A DNA stretch of 64,000 nt from Micromonospora kangleipakensis (GTDB lineage Bacteria; Actinomycetota; Actinomycetes; Mycobacteriales; Micromonosporaceae): positions 806,001 to 870,000 of the forward strand of contig NZ_SHLD01000001.1 in NCBI RefSeq assembly GCF_004217615.1. The letters are read 5' to 3'. Positions 32,777-41,990 of this stretch are shown in pieces (within the stretch, counting starts at the first letter, position 1; each line of letters opens with the position of its first letter). The notes below the pieces were generated by a model that saw nothing but the letters and a program-made list of their open reading frames with translations, made no database searches and was not told the origin of the DNA. The position numbers and the translations under genes are program-made.

Positions 32777-33409
32777 TCAGGCCGCCGACTCCCGCTGCTC
32801 CACCTCGCGGAGGGCGGCGAGCAGCGTCGCCGGCTCCTGTGCGCCGGTGACGGCGTACTTCCCGGCCAGCACGAAGGTCGGCACGCTGGTCACCCCGAGC
32901 TGATGGGCGGCGGCCAGGTCGGCGGCGACCTCGCGGCGACCGACGTTCGAGTCCAGGTACTCCCGGGTCTCGGCCTCGTCCAGGCCGACCTCGGCGGCGA
33001 GCTTGACCAGCGCGTCCTTCGAGCCGACGTCGATCCCGTCGGTGAAGTGCGCCCGGTAGAGCGCGTCGATGGTCTCGGCGGCCCGGCCCCGCTCGGTGGC
33101 GAACCGGATCAGCCGGTGCGCCTCGAAGGTGTTCGAATGCACCGCCCGGTCGAAGCGCATCTCCAGGCCGACGCCAGCCGCGACCTGCGACACCTGGGCG
33201 AACATCGCCTCGGCCCGCTCCCGGCCGCCGAACTTCGCGCCCATCGCCTCGACCAACGGCTTCGGCTCGGTGACCGGCGTCGGGTCCAGCTGGAACGGCC
33301 GGTACCGGACGGTCACCTCACCGTCGTACGACTGGAGGGCCTGCTCCAGCCGGCGCTTGCCGATCCAGCACCAGGGGCAGACCACGTCGGCGTAGATCTC
33401 GATCTCCAT
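32777..33409 (-). CDS. DsbA family protein, FrnE-like thiol oxidoreductase
   Basis: A 210-aa cytoplasmic member of the thioredoxin-fold DsbA family, FrnE/2-hydroxychromene-2-carboxylate isomerase-like group. The redox motif CPWC (Cys11, Cys14) directly follows the first β-strand (MEIEIYADVVCPWCWIG). The helical insertion covers ~60–150 and the cis-proline loop is TSVPTFVLAGKYAV. No signal peptide, so it acts in the cytoplasm, probably in disulfide handling or in quinone-type secondary metabolism (FrnE of frenolicin). Start ATG 33409; it follows sufE by 19 bp in the same direction. Confidence 0.9.
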   Translation of the reverse strand: MEIEIYADVVCPWCWIGKRRLEQALQSYDGEVTVRYRPFQLDPTPVTEPKPLVEAMGAKFGGRERAEAMFAQVSQVAAGVGLEMRFDRAVHSNTFEAHRLIRFATERGRAAETIDALYRAHFTDGIDVGSKDALVKLAAEVGLDEAETREYLDSNVGRREVAADLAAAHQLGVTSVPTFVLAGKYAVTGAQEPATLLAALREVEQRESAA

Positions 33410-33428
33410 GAACGGGTGAACACCCAGC

Positions 33429-33854
33429 TCAGCCGGCTTGTTCCCGGACCTGCCGCTTGAGCCGGGCCAGGATCGCGGTCCCGCCGCGCACCCGCAGCGG
33501 GCTGATCGCCTGGGCCAGCCCCATCCGCTGGTAGAGGTCGTCCGGCACGGCCAGCACCTGCTCGGCGTTCGCCCCGGCCAGCCCCTCGGCGAGGATGCCG
33601 GCGAAGGCGCGGGTGGTCGGCGCCTCCGGCGGGCAGTCGAACCAGGTGAGCACCGTCCCGTCCGGCTGGACCTGGGCGCGCAGGAAGAACGCCGTCTGGC
33701 ACTCGGGCACCTGCTCCATGCTCTCCCGGTCGATCTCCGCGGGCAGGGGCGGGATGACGTCGGCGTACTCGAGGAGCATCTCCAGCACCAGGTCGCGGGG
33801 GGCGGCGGCGAACTCGTCGACGATCTCGGCCAGCTTGGTCGGCATCTCGGGCAT
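33429..33854 (-). CDS. sufE: SufE family sulfur acceptor
   Basis: A 141-aa SufE-like protein. SufE accepts persulfide sulfur from the cysteine desulfurase SufS for Fe–S cluster assembly. The acceptor cysteine is Cys52 in EQVPECQTAFFLRA. The conserved FFDCPPEAPTTRAFAG-type segment is present as WFDCPPEAPTTRAFAGIL and is followed by MGLAQAISPLRVRG. In many actinobacteria sufE lies next to the rhodanese gene sseA; here the rhodanese is 16 kb away at 50030. It is in the same direction as the DsbA-like gene and may share its transcript. Confidence 0.9.
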   Translation of the reverse strand: MPEMPTKLAEIVDEFAAAPRDLVLEMLLEYADVIPPLPAEIDRESMEQVPECQTAFFLRAQVQPDGTVLTWFDCPPEAPTTRAFAGILAEGLAGANAEQVLAVPDDLYQRMGLAQAISPLRVRGGTAILARLKRQVREQAG

Positions 33855-33920
33855 CCCGTCAGGCTACCGCCGTCGGAGCGGCGCCCACCGGGGTCGGTGG
33901 TGGGCGCCGCGTCGGCCGGT

Positions 33921-34340
33921 TCACATGTTCGGGGCGGCCTCGCTGATGTCGCTGAGCGCGGAGTTCGGGTCGAGCTGCATGGCCAGGTCGCCCAGCGAGA
34001 CGATGCCGACCAGCTTGCGTTCGTTGTCGCAGACCAGCACCCGCCGGATGTTGCGCTCGCGCATCAGTGCCGCCGCCTCGCTCGCGGTGGAGTGCTGCTC
34101 GATCATCACCACCTCGCGGGTGATGATCGAGCCGATGGTGGTGCTGGCCGAGTCGGCGCGCTCGGCCACCGCCCGCACCACGATGTCCCGGTCGGTCAGC
34201 ATGCCGGCGAGGGTGGCGCCGTCGGTGACCACCACGTCGCCGATGTCCGCCTCCTTCATCACCCTGGCCGCCTCGTCCAGCATGGTCTCCGCCGGCAGGT
34301 AGACCACCTGCTTCGTCATCACGTCGCTGACCCGGTACAT
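33921..34340 (-). CDS. CBS-domain pair protein
   Basis: A 139-aa protein with two CBS domains: MYRVSDVMTKQVVYLPAETM… with MLTDRDIVVRAVAE, and ITREVVMIEQHSTASEAAAL… with LVGIVSLGDLAMQLD. It is about the same size as the one at 23947 and likely binds AMP/ATP or related nucleotides. GAGGCTCTC before the ATG is consistent with a ribosome site (minus strand). It lies 54 bp downstream of proS in the same direction and could be read from that transcript. No enzyme partner is fused. Confidence 0.9.
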   Translation of the reverse strand: MYRVSDVMTKQVVYLPAETMLDEAARVMKEADIGDVVVTDGATLAGMLTDRDIVVRAVAERADSASTTIGSIITREVVMIEQHSTASEAAALMRERNIRRVLVCDNERKLVGIVSLGDLAMQLDPNSALSDISEAAPNM

Positions 34341-34394
34341 GAGAGCCTCCGCAAACCTCGGTCGATCCCGCAGCGGTACCCCGTGGCGCGTCCG

Positions 34395-36164
34395 CTACAC
34401 CCCGTCGCGGCGCGCCGCGCGCACCTCGTCGGCCAGCCGCTCGACCAGCCCGTCCAGCGGCAGCTCGATCCGCTCGCCGCCGGCCCGGTCGCGCAGCTCG
34501 ACGTACCCGTCGGCGAGCCGGCGGCCGACCACGACGGCGCGCGGGATGCCGATCAGCTCCGCGTCGGTGAACTTCACCCCCGCCGAGACGTGCGTGCGGT
34601 CGTCGACCAGCACCCGCAGGCCCGCGGCGGAGAGGCGTCCGCCGAGGTCGAGCGCCGCGTCGAGCTGCGGCCCCTTCCCCGCCGCCACCAGGTGTACGTC
34701 GCACGGCGCGACCGCGGCCGGCCACACCAGTCCCCGCTCGTCGTGGTGCTGCTCGGCGACCGCCGCCACCGCCCGGGACACCCCGATGCCGTAGCAGCCC
34801 ATGGTGGGCCGGACCGGCTTGCCCTCTGGGCCGAGCACGTCGACGGCGAACGCGTCGGTGAACCGGCGGCCGAGCTGGAAGATGTGCCCGATCTCGATGC
34901 CCCGCCGCATGGTCAGCTCGCCGGCCTCGCACGCCGGGCACGGGTCGCCCGCGCGCACCTCGGCCGCCTCGATCGTGCCGGCCGGGGTGAAGTCCCGGCC
35001 GCAGACCACGTCGACCGCGTGCCGACCCGGCTCGTTGGCCCCGGTCAGCCAGGCGGTGCCGGTGACCACCCGGGGGTCGACCAGGTAGCGGACGCCGAGC
35101 TTCTCCAGGATCTGCGGACCGATGTACCCGCGGACCAGTTCGGGGTGGGCCGGCCAGTCGTCGAAGACCGCGACCGCGGCCGGGTGCAGGGCCGCCTCGA
35201 CCCGCTTGAGGTCCACCTCCCGGTCCCCGGGCACCCCGATCACCAGCAGCTCGGACTCCTCGGCGCCCGGCCGACGTACGGTCAGCACCACGTTCTTCAG
35301 GGTGTCCGCCGCGGTCCAGTCGCGCCGGCCACCGAGGCCGTGCGCGTTCGCCAGCTCGACCAGCGAGGCGATGGTCGGGGTCTCCGGGGTGTCGTGCACC
35401 TCCAGCGCCGGGTGGGCGTCCGGGTCACCGGCCGTCGGGGCGCGGGTCACCACCGCCTCCGTGTTGGCCGCGTAGTCGCAGGCGGTGCAGCCGACGAAGC
35501 TGTCCTCACCGACCGGCGTGGCGGCCAGGAACTCCTCCGACGCCGAGCCGCCCATCGCCCCGGACATCGCGTGCACCACCGTGTAGTCCAGGCCGAGCCG
35601 GTCGAAGACCTTTTTGTAGGCGTCGCGGTGCCGGTCGTACGCCGCTTGCAGCCCGGCGTCGTCCAGGTCGAACGAGTACGCGTCCTTCATCAGGAACTCG
35701 CGCCCGCGCAGCAGGCCGGCCCGGGGCCGGGCCTCGTCCCGGAACTTCGTCTGGATCTGGAAGAGCGTCACCGGGAAGTCCCGGTACGACGAGTAGACGT
35801 CCTTGACCAGCAGCGCCGCCATCTCCTCGTGGGTCGGGGCGAGCAGGTGCTCGGCACCCTTCCGGTCGGCGAGGGTGAAGATGTCGTCGCCGTACTCCGT
35901 CCACCGCCCGCTGGTCCGGTACGGCTCCGCCGGCAGCAGCGCCGGGAAGTGCACCTCCTGGTCACCGACGGCGGTCATCTCCGACCGGACGATCTCGGTC
36001 ACCCGGTCCAGCACCAGCTTGCCGAGCGGCAGCCAGGTGTACCCGCCCGGCGCGGCGCGGCGGACGTAGCCGGCGCGGATCAGGAGGCGGTGGCTCGGCA
36101 CCTCCGCGTCCGCCGGGTCCTCGCGCAGGGTCCGGAGCAGCAGGGTCGACATGCGCAGCAGCAT
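34395..36164 (-). CDS. proS: Prolyl-tRNA synthetase, bacterial type
   Basis: A 589-aa class II aminoacyl-tRNA synthetase that charges tRNA-Pro. Motif 2 ([17 protein letters not shown], about residues 137–153) and motif 3 ([17 protein letters not shown], about 445–461) flank a ~180-residue YbaK-like insertion (about 225–400). That insertion is the editing domain of the long bacterial form and hydrolyses Ala-tRNA-Pro. The anticodon-binding domain is at the C-terminus ([20 protein letters not shown]…). Start ATG 36164, or the in-frame ATG at 36149 ([13 protein letters not shown]). Essential; no anomaly. Confidence 0.96.
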   Translation of the reverse strand: MLLRMSTLLLRTLREDPADAEVPSHRLLIRAGYVRRAAPGGYTWLPLGKLVLDRVTEIVRSEMTAVGDQEVHFPALLPAEPYRTSGRWTEYGDDIFTLADRKGAEHLLAPTHEEMAALLVKDVYSSYRDFPVTLFQIQTKFRDEARPRAGLLRGREFLMKDAYSFDLDDAGLQAAYDRHRDAYKKVFDRLGLDYTVVHAMSGAMGGSASEEFLAATPVGEDSFVGCTACDYAANTEAVVTRAPTAGDPDAHPALEVHDTPETPTIASLVELANAHGLGGRRDWTAADTLKNVVLTVRRPGAEESELLVIGVPGDREVDLKRVEAALHPAAVAVFDDWPAHPELVRGYIGPQILEKLGVRYLVDPRVVTGTAWLTGANEPGRHAVDVVCGRDFTPAGTIEAAEVRAGDPCPACEAGELTMRRGIEIGHIFQLGRRFTDAFAVDVLGPEGKPVRPTMGCYGIGVSRAVAAVAEQHHDERGLVWPAAVAPCDVHLVAAGKGPQLDAALDLGGRLSAAGLRVLVDDRTHVSAGVKFTDAELIGIPRAVVVGRRLADGYVELRDRAGGERIELPLDGLVERLADEVRAARRDGV

Positions 36165-36527
36165 TGTCGCAGCCTACGACCGGTGTGCGGGAGGCCGCGA
36201 TCCTATTCGGTTGCGGTCATGCCGCGCCTCATCGCCGACGTCGTCCCGGGCCGCTCGCTCGACCTGCGGCCAGTCGGACACGTCGATCAGACAGGTGACG
36301 GCCCGCTGGGCGGCCGTGCATCGATCCGATTGGCGGAGGGGGTGTGGATCCGAAGGTGGCGGGGCCGGCCGCGGGGGCCGGAATCGATGTCGAGCGGTCG
36401 ATTTCCGGCGAGCCTTCTTATCGCAAGCGGACACTCCCTCCTACCGTGACTCCGGCACGCCAGCGGGTGGACGGTGCCGGGGTCCGACCCGGCGGCGCGA
36501 TTCCGGCGTCTATTGGGGGTTGTCTCG
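36165..36527. other. Intergenic region between proS and the secreted repeat protein
   Basis: 363 bp with divergent genes on either side. No gene or strong hairpin is evident. TTATCG (36418–36423) and TACCGT (36442–36447) with 18 bp between them could be a weak promoter for the + strand gene. Confidence 0.3.
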
Positions 36528-39500
36528 ATGCACGTTCGGAGCCGCGCCATAGCGGGTCTGGTTGCCGGGGCGGTGGTGTTGACCGGCCTACCGGCGTCCG
36601 CGAGCACGGTGGCGGGCACGCTCGCCACGGGCGCTGTCGCCCGCACGGCCGCCGCGGTCGCGGTCGCGTCCCAACCGGTGCCGGGGCACAGCCGGCTGGT
36701 GCCGAGCACGCCGCGCACCGACGTACCGAGGATCACCAACGGTGAGATCACGGACATCGAGGTGGTCGGCAGCCGGGTCTTCATCGCCGGCACCTTCACG
36801 TCGATCGCCAACGTCGGCGCGACGCCGATCGCGCAGCGGTCGCTGGCTTCGTACAACATCGACACGGGCAAGATCGACACGGGCTTCCGGCCGACGTTCG
36901 ACGGATCCGTCGAGGCCGTCGAGGCCTCGCCGGACGGTACGTCGCTCTACGTCGCGGGGTCGTTCAACACCGTCGGTGGGGTCACCAAGCGCAAGATCGC
37001 CAAGCTCAACCCACTCACCGGTGCGCCGATCGCGGCGTTCACCGCGACCGCGGACGCCCGCGCGACCGCGCTCGCCGTGAGCAGCACCGCGGTGTACGTG
37101 GGTGGCCAGTTCACGAAGGTGAACGGCGTGAGTCGCCGCGGCCTGGCCGCGCTCAACCCGACCACGGGCGCGGTGGACAGCGGATTCAACCTGCCGCTGT
37201 CCGGCGGCATCGGCGTCGGCGGCATGCTCACCGTGCAGCAGCTCAAGCTGACGCACGACGACAGCAGGCTGCTGGTCGTCCACACCGGTCGCCAGATCGC
37301 CGGCCAGGACCGCTACGGCGTCGGTCTGATCAACACCGCCACCAAGGCTCTCCTGCCCTGGCGCACGCGCCTGTGGGAGGACAACCTCTCCTTCGTCGGC
37401 GGCATCCAACGCGTCTTCGCCGGTGACATCGCGCCGGACGACTCGTACTTCGTCGTCACCAGCGGCTCGGGCGGCGACCGGCCGCCGATCAACGACACCG
37501 CGATCGCGTTCCCGGTGACCGGCAACGACAACGTCGAGCCGATCTGGGTGTCCCGTCACTTCGACAGCGTCTACTCGGTCGCCATCACCGAGAAGGCCGT
37601 GTACGTCGGCGGTCACTTCAGCTGGCAGGAATCGCCGACCTCCAACGTCCCGTGGCCGGGCCTGGACAACGTCGGGTACGGCACGGGTCAGGGCCTGAGC
37701 GGTTACGGCCTCGGCGACCAGGTGGTCCGCCGTGACCACCTCGGCGCTCTCGATCCGAAGACCGGCACGGCGCTCGAGTGGAACCCGGGCTCCAGCTCGT
37801 ACGAGGGGGAGAAGGCCATGCTGGCCACCTCGCGCGGTCTCTTCGTCGGTGGCGACGGCAACACCAAGGGCGGCAAGACGGTGGGGCGGGTCGGATTCTT
37901 CGACCTCACCCGGGAGCCGGCGCCCTCGGCGGTCGACACGACGATCGCCACGCCCATCGAGGGAGCGGTCAAGCCCGCCAACGCACCGTTCGTGATCGAC
38001 GGGAAGGCGACCGCCCCGGCCGGCATCGCCAGGGTCCAGGTCGAGATCCAGAACCGGAGCTCCAAGCAGTACCTCCAGGACAACCTCACGACGTGGGGCG
38101 CCGCCAACAGCATCAACGCGACGGTCGCGGCGCCGAACACCCCCTCGACCTCGTGGTCCCTCTCGGTGTCGCTGCCCTCCGGCGAATACCAGGTCCAGGC
38201 CAAGACGTTCGGCCGTGACGGCGCGAGTGATGCCACGAAGGCCGTCAAGAAGATCGAGGCCTTCAGCTTCGACGACCTGCCGCCCACGACGCGGATCACC
38301 GCGCCGACCGGCGGCCTGCTCACCACCAAGAGCTTCATCGCCACCGGCACCGCCAGCGACGACAAGGGGGTCAGCGCGATGACGTACTCGTTGCGCACCC
38401 CGGACAACCGGTACCTTCAGGACGACGGGACGGTCGCCCCGGTCTACAACACGTTCCGCGGCGAGCCGGACGTCATCGGCGCGATGTCGACCACCTGGCA
38501 GTTCGAGGTGACCCTCCCCATCGAGGGCGACTGGCGGATGACCGCCACCGCGATCGACACCGCCGGTCAGAGTGACCTGCGCGGCGACACCCGGGACTGG
38601 ACCATCTCGGCAACGGGTGTCCCGCCGGCGGTGGCCATCAGCACCCCCGTACCGATGACCCCGCCCACCGCTGCCGCACCGATCACCGTCGCACCGGGCG
38701 GCTCGATCACGTTCTCCGGGACCGCCAGCGACGATGACACGGTGAGGTCGGTGGAGATCTATCTCCGCAACACCACCACGCGCGAGTCGCTGGCCGCCGA
38801 CGGCACGTGGAGCGCCGACTCGATCGCGGCCTACCACCGGATCTCACCGACGAACCTCAGCGCCGCGTCGTACAACTGGTCCTACACCACGGTGCCGCTC
38901 ACGCCCGGCGTGTACGACTTCCGGGTGCGCGCCACCGACAACCTGGGCCTGACGACGTCGAGTGCCAACCTGGGCCGGCTCAGCGTCACCGCCCAGGTGC
39001 CCGGAGATGCGTTCCCGAACGGTCTGTTGACCTTCACCGGGGTCGACCAGAACGTCGAGCAGCTGCACCTCGACCTGGCCGGCACGGCGACCGACGACAA
39101 GGGCGTGCAGGGCGTGCGGGTGGCGCTGCGCGACCTGGACACCGGCCGCTACGTGCAGCCGAACGGCACCATGGCGGCGAGCTTCGCCACGGTGAACGCC
39201 ACGCTCGCCTCGCCCGGTGCGACGAGCACGACGTTCACCCTGCCGATCGAGCTGCCGACCAAGGGTGAGTACAGCGTCGAGGCGTGGGCCGTCGACACGG
39301 CGGGTCAGCAGGACGGTTCGACCTCCGGCGCGACCGCCCGGTACCTCGTGTATCCGGGCGACCTCGATCCCCGGCTGGAGCCGAGCCTCACCCCGCAGGA
39401 CGGCCAGGTCTACACCGACTCTCGGATCGTGGTCACCGGACGTGCCGTGGACGACGTCGGGATGGCTCGAGTGGAGGTCCAGATCGTCAACAGCGCGGGT

Positions 39501-39704
39501 CAGGGGATGAACTCCTCCGGTGTGTTCGGCAGCGGCTCCTCCTGGATCGCGGCCTTCCTCACCAGCCCGGGTTCGCCGGGGTCGAACTTCGCGTACACGT
39601 CGCCGGTGATCCCGGCGGGCGCCTACACCGTGTCGATCAGAGCGGTCGACAACTACGGGCAGCTGCAACAGCCGCCGAAGACCATCCCCGTGACCGTCAA
39701 CTGA
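36528..39704 (+). CDS. Large secreted β-propeller plus Ig-like repeat protein
   Basis: A 1058-aa exported protein. I chose the ATG at 36528 because it gives a clean signal peptide (MHVRSRAIAGLVAGAVVLTG, cleavage after ASA). Residues ~65–460 form delta-60/DUF5122-type propeller blades such as VYVGGQFTKVNGVSRRGLAA and LYVAGSFNTVGG. Then five ~100-residue β-sandwich repeats follow, starting near TPIEGAVKPA, ITAPTGGLLT, STPVPMTPPT, FPNGLLTFTG and LTPQDGQVYT. They share a GTASDDKGV-like element and a (R)YLQ-DGT-like motif. No anchor is present at the C-terminus, so it is released or wall-associated. A role in adhesion or wall binding is likely but unproven. A strong terminator follows. Confidence 0.85.
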   Translation: MHVRSRAIAGLVAGAVVLTGLPASASTVAGTLATGAVARTAAAVAVASQPVPGHSRLVPSTPRTDVPRITNGEITDIEVVGSRVFIAGTFTSIANVGATPIAQRSLASYNIDTGKIDTGFRPTFDGSVEAVEASPDGTSLYVAGSFNTVGGVTKRKIAKLNPLTGAPIAAFTATADARATALAVSSTAVYVGGQFTKVNGVSRRGLAALNPTTGAVDSGFNLPLSGGIGVGGMLTVQQLKLTHDDSRLLVVHTGRQIAGQDRYGVGLINTATKALLPWRTRLWEDNLSFVGGIQRVFAGDIAPDDSYFVVTSGSGGDRPPINDTAIAFPVTGNDNVEPIWVSRHFDSVYSVAITEKAVYVGGHFSWQESPTSNVPWPGLDNVGYGTGQGLSGYGLGDQVVRRDHLGALDPKTGTALEWNPGSSSYEGEKAMLATSRGLFVGGDGNTKGGKTVGRVGFFDLTREPAPSAVDTTIATPIEGAVKPANAPFVIDGKATAPAGIARVQVEIQNRSSKQYLQDNLTTWGAANSINATVAAPNTPSTSWSLSVSLPSGEYQVQAKTFGRDGASDATKAVKKIEAFSFDDLPPTTRITAPTGGLLTTKSFIATGTASDDKGVSAMTYSLRTPDNRYLQDDGTVAPVYNTFRGEPDVIGAMSTTWQFEVTLPIEGDWRMTATAIDTAGQSDLRGDTRDWTISATGVPPAVAISTPVPMTPPTAAAPITVAPGGSITFSGTASDDDTVRSVEIYLRNTTTRESLAADGTWSADSIAAYHRISPTNLSAASYNWSYTTVPLTPGVYDFRVRATDNLGLTTSSANLGRLSVTAQVPGDAFPNGLLTFTGVDQNVEQLHLDLAGTATDDKGVQGVRVALRDLDTGRYVQPNGTMAASFATVNATLASPGATSTTFTLPIELPTKGEYSVEAWAVDTAGQQDGSTSGATARYLVYPGDLDPRLEPSLTPQDGQVYTDSRIVVTGRAVDDVGMARVEVQIVNSAGQGMNSSGVFGSGSSWIAAFLTSPGSPGSNFAYTSPVIPAGAYTVSIRAVDNYGQLQQPPKTIPVTVN

Positions 39705-39716
39705 TGCGCTGAGACG

Positions 39717-39745
39717 ATGGCCCCGGCACTCGGTGCCGGGGCCAT
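39717..39745 (+). terminator. Terminator after the secreted repeat protein
   Basis: A perfect 13-bp stem (39717–39729 with 39733–39745) and a TCG loop, 12 bp after the stop. The ATG of the next frame is the first base triplet of this stem. Confidence 0.85.
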
Positions 39746-40112
39746 CGTCGTCGGTGCGGGCCACCTGCGCCAGGGGTGGCTGCGTACCCGGATGGCCGGG
39801 CCGTGGCGTGTCTGGCTCGCGGAAGTGGGTGACCAGCCTTGTGGCCACGTGTTCGTGTGCCTCGTGGACAAGGTCCCGAGCCCCTACCCGGGATCCGAGG
39901 CGCTTGGTTACGTGACGAACTTCTATGTCACTCCGGAGCAGCGCAACCGCGGCCTGGGTAGGGCCCTCCTTGATGAGGTGACCCGCTATGCGCGCGCCCA
40001 CCGCCTGGACACGTTGATCGTGTGGCCATCCGAGCGGAGTGCGCCGCTATACCGGCGCTGCGGCTTCGATGGGCCGGGCGAGCTCCTCGAACAGCCCGTG
40101 GCGTCCAGCTGA
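39717..40112 (+). pseudogene. GNAT acetyltransferase, probably N-terminally truncated
   Basis: A frame of up to 131 residues. From WRVWLAEVGDQPCGHVFV on it is a normal GNAT domain: NFYVTPEQRNRGLGRALLDE is motif A, and VWPSERSAPLYRRCGFDG is motif B. What is missing is the first helix and strand (about 30–40 residues). The only ATG that would give the longest frame lies inside the terminator hairpin of the upstream gene, so the first 10 codons are that hairpin. An internal ATG at 39793 would give a shorter protein. I read it as a gene whose 5' end was removed by a deletion joining it to the upstream terminator; residual activity is uncertain. Confidence 0.6.
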
Positions 40113-40184
40113 GCGAATTCCCGCAATGGCTGTGCCGAGGTTGCGAGGGCGCGGCTACGACGGGGCCACGGTGGTGACGTCGGG

Positions 40185-40370
40185 TCAGTGCTGCTTGGCG
40201 AAGGCGACGAAGGCGCGCCAGGTCTGCGGGTCGAAGGTGAGGACCGGGCCGGTCGGGTCCTTGCTGTCCCGGACGCCGACGACGCCGGGCAGGTTGTCCG
40301 CCACCTCGACGCAGTCCCCCTGGACTCCGCTGCGGGTGGACTTGCGCCAGATAGCGCCGATCAGCTCCAT
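40185..40370 (-). CDS. DUF397 protein
   Basis: A 61-aa DUF397 family protein (MELIGAIWRKSTRSGVQGDC…) with the family signature WRKSTRS, the NLPGVVGVRDSKDP segment and the end TWRAFVAFAKQH. DUF397 genes are very common in actinomycetes, nearly always just downstream of an Scr1-type helix-turn-helix gene. They are thought to modulate that regulator, in a toxin–antitoxin-like or signalling relation. Here it overlaps the upstream regulator gene by 10 bp, which indicates translational coupling. Confidence 0.92.
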   Translation of the reverse strand: MELIGAIWRKSTRSGVQGDCVEVADNLPGVVGVRDSKDPTGPVLTFDPQTWRAFVAFAKQH

Positions 40371-41164
40371 GACGTCATCACTTCCTTCATCAGCTCAACC
40401 GACTGCCGGCGAGACAGTGCCTCGTTCCGAACGCTCTCCCATCTCGCCAGCAGGATAGCCACGTCCTCATCGTTGTCGACTACTTTGCCGCCGAGCTGGT
40501 TCTCAAGTTGCCCGACCCATCCACCGTCACTTGTCCTCGCCAGGGTGAAATGCCCGGTCAGCCCAACGTGCATGCCGACCTCCGCCGGGATGACGTGGAT
40601 GCTGATGTGCGGTTGCTCGGTGCACGCGATCAAGTGGGCGATTTGCTCAGCCATCAGCCCCCGGAAACCCTCGTCGGTGCGGCGGAGGATGGTTTCCTCG
40701 ATTACGGCTACGAACTGCGGTGGGTCCGGGCGGCTGAGAACAGCCTGTCGGTCCATCCGGACCGCCACCCGCTTCTCCACCTCGTCGTTGCTGATCATGT
40801 CGTCGGTGCGGATCACCGCACGCGCGTAGTTTTCGGTCTGAAGCAGCCCCGGAATGAGTGTCGGCTGGTAGCACCGCATTTGCTGCGCCTGCCGCTCGGC
40901 TTCCAGCCACGGTCGGAACCAGCTCGGCTGCCCGTCCCGTTCCGCCAGCTTGAGCAGGGACGTCAACAGCCCGCCCGTTCCCAGCACCTCGTCGGCCCGC
41001 TTGAGGAAGAACCGGTCGAGCGGCCGTTGGCCCAGCTCGACGGCGGAGACCTGGGAGCCGGAGAAGTGGACCAGTTTCCCGAACTCCTCCTGGCTCAGCT
41101 CGGCGTTCACCCGCAGCCGGCGGAGCTGTGCCCGGATCAGCTCCGCGGTCGGCTCACCTTCCAC
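40361..41164 (-). CDS. XRE-family HTH regulator with DUF5753 (Scr1-type)
   Basis: A 267-aa regulator. The N-terminal helix-turn-helix (residues ~10–65) has LSQEEFGKLVHFSGSQVSAV as its DNA-binding core. The C-terminal ~180 residues form the DUF5753 domain, starting at WFRPWLEAERQAQQMRCYQP with PGLLQTENYARAVI. This Scr1/WhiJ/BldB-linked type of regulator controls development or antibiotic genes in Streptomyces. It is coupled to the DUF397 gene downstream and divergent from a small gene pair at 41386–41921, a layout usual for these modules. Ligand unknown. Confidence 0.9.
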   Translation of the reverse strand: MEGEPTAELIRAQLRRLRVNAELSQEEFGKLVHFSGSQVSAVELGQRPLDRFFLKRADEVLGTGGLLTSLLKLAERDGQPSWFRPWLEAERQAQQMRCYQPTLIPGLLQTENYARAVIRTDDMISNDEVEKRVAVRMDRQAVLSRPDPPQFVAVIEETILRRTDEGFRGLMAEQIAHLIACTEQPHISIHVIPAEVGMHVGLTGHFTLARTSDGGWVGQLENQLGGKVVDNDEDVAILLARWESVRNEALSRRQSVELMKEVMTSWS

Positions 41165-41385
41165 GCTTCCTCCACGATCTTCCCGGCGTCTCCACGGCTT
41201 TCCCGCGCGGACGGAAGAGCCGACCTGACCTCGCCACGGCCGGCGTCGATGCCTTCCGAGAGTAGTTCCGTCCTCAGCAGACTGTCACGCAGCGGGCCGC
41301 CTCTCGTCCGGCCCGCTCCGGGGCCGCCCGTGAATCCCCCCGGTGCAGGGGCGGCCCCGGCCCATACGTGCTGAAGGAGGTCGAG

Positions 41386-41577
41386 ATGCGCAACGCGCTC
41401 CGCTGGTTCCGGTGCCGGACGGCCGTGCCGCCGCCGCCGCTGCCCCGCCGGGTCCGGGGCACCAACCTGCCGGACTGGATGCGCGAGCCGACCCGGGTCC
41501 TGCCGACGATGCGGCCGGGGTGTCCCGGCCGGCTGACCCGGGCGCAGGAGTGGCGGGCCAACGGAGGGCGCTGGTGA
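41386..41577 (+). CDS. Small hypothetical protein, module partner
   Basis: A 63-aa basic, proline-rich protein (MRNALRWFRCRTAVPPPPLP…) with no recognised domain. AAGGAGGTCGAG lies just before the ATG at 41386, a very good ribosome binding site. Its TGA overlaps the GTG of the next gene in a GTGA, so the two are translated together. It is divergent from the Scr1-type regulator, which likely controls it. Confidence 0.7.
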   Translation: MRNALRWFRCRTAVPPPPLPRRVRGTNLPDWMREPTRVLPTMRPGCPGRLTRAQEWRANGGRW

Positions 41578-41921
41578 TCCCCGGTCAGTTCCCGGTGCCC
41601 CGCCTCGGGCCGTACCCGGACCGGCCGCGAGCGTACCCGCCGGGCCACCCGCCGCACCTGCCGATCCGCCCGCTGTGGGTGTGCCGGGCCTGCGGGCTCC
41701 CGTGGCCGTGCGCCGAGGCCCGGCTGCTCCTCCGGGTCGAGTTCGACAACAGCCCCGTCGAGCTGGCCATCTACCTGTCCGGGCTCTACCACGAGGCGAC
41801 CCACGACCTGTTCCGGCTGAATCCGCACGACGGGCCGACCCCGCGCGAGCTGTTCCGGCGGTTCGTCGCCTGGGGTCCGTACCGGAGAGGGTTGGTGGAC
41901 CCTCCGACCGGCGACCATTGA
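41574..41921 (+). CDS. Small hypothetical protein with Cys-rich motif
   Basis: A 115-aa protein. A Pro/Arg-rich start (MIPGQFPVPRLGPYPDRPRA) is followed by PLWVCRACGLPWPCAEARLL, with three cysteines that could bind zinc, then a helical half (ELAIYLSGLYHEATHDLFRL). Similar short proteins are paired with Scr1/DUF397 modules in Micromonospora and Streptomyces, in my memory; their function is not known. It is translationally coupled (GTGA) to the preceding gene. Confidence 0.72.
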   Translation: MIPGQFPVPRLGPYPDRPRAYPPGHPPHLPIRPLWVCRACGLPWPCAEARLLLRVEFDNSPVELAIYLSGLYHEATHDLFRLNPHDGPTPRELFRRFVAWGPYRRGLVDPPTGDH

Positions 41922-41990
41922 TCGTCGGGAACTTCTCATCGAGGCACGGCAACCACCGCGGCTGAGGGTGACGTCTGGAGGGGCGTCAGG

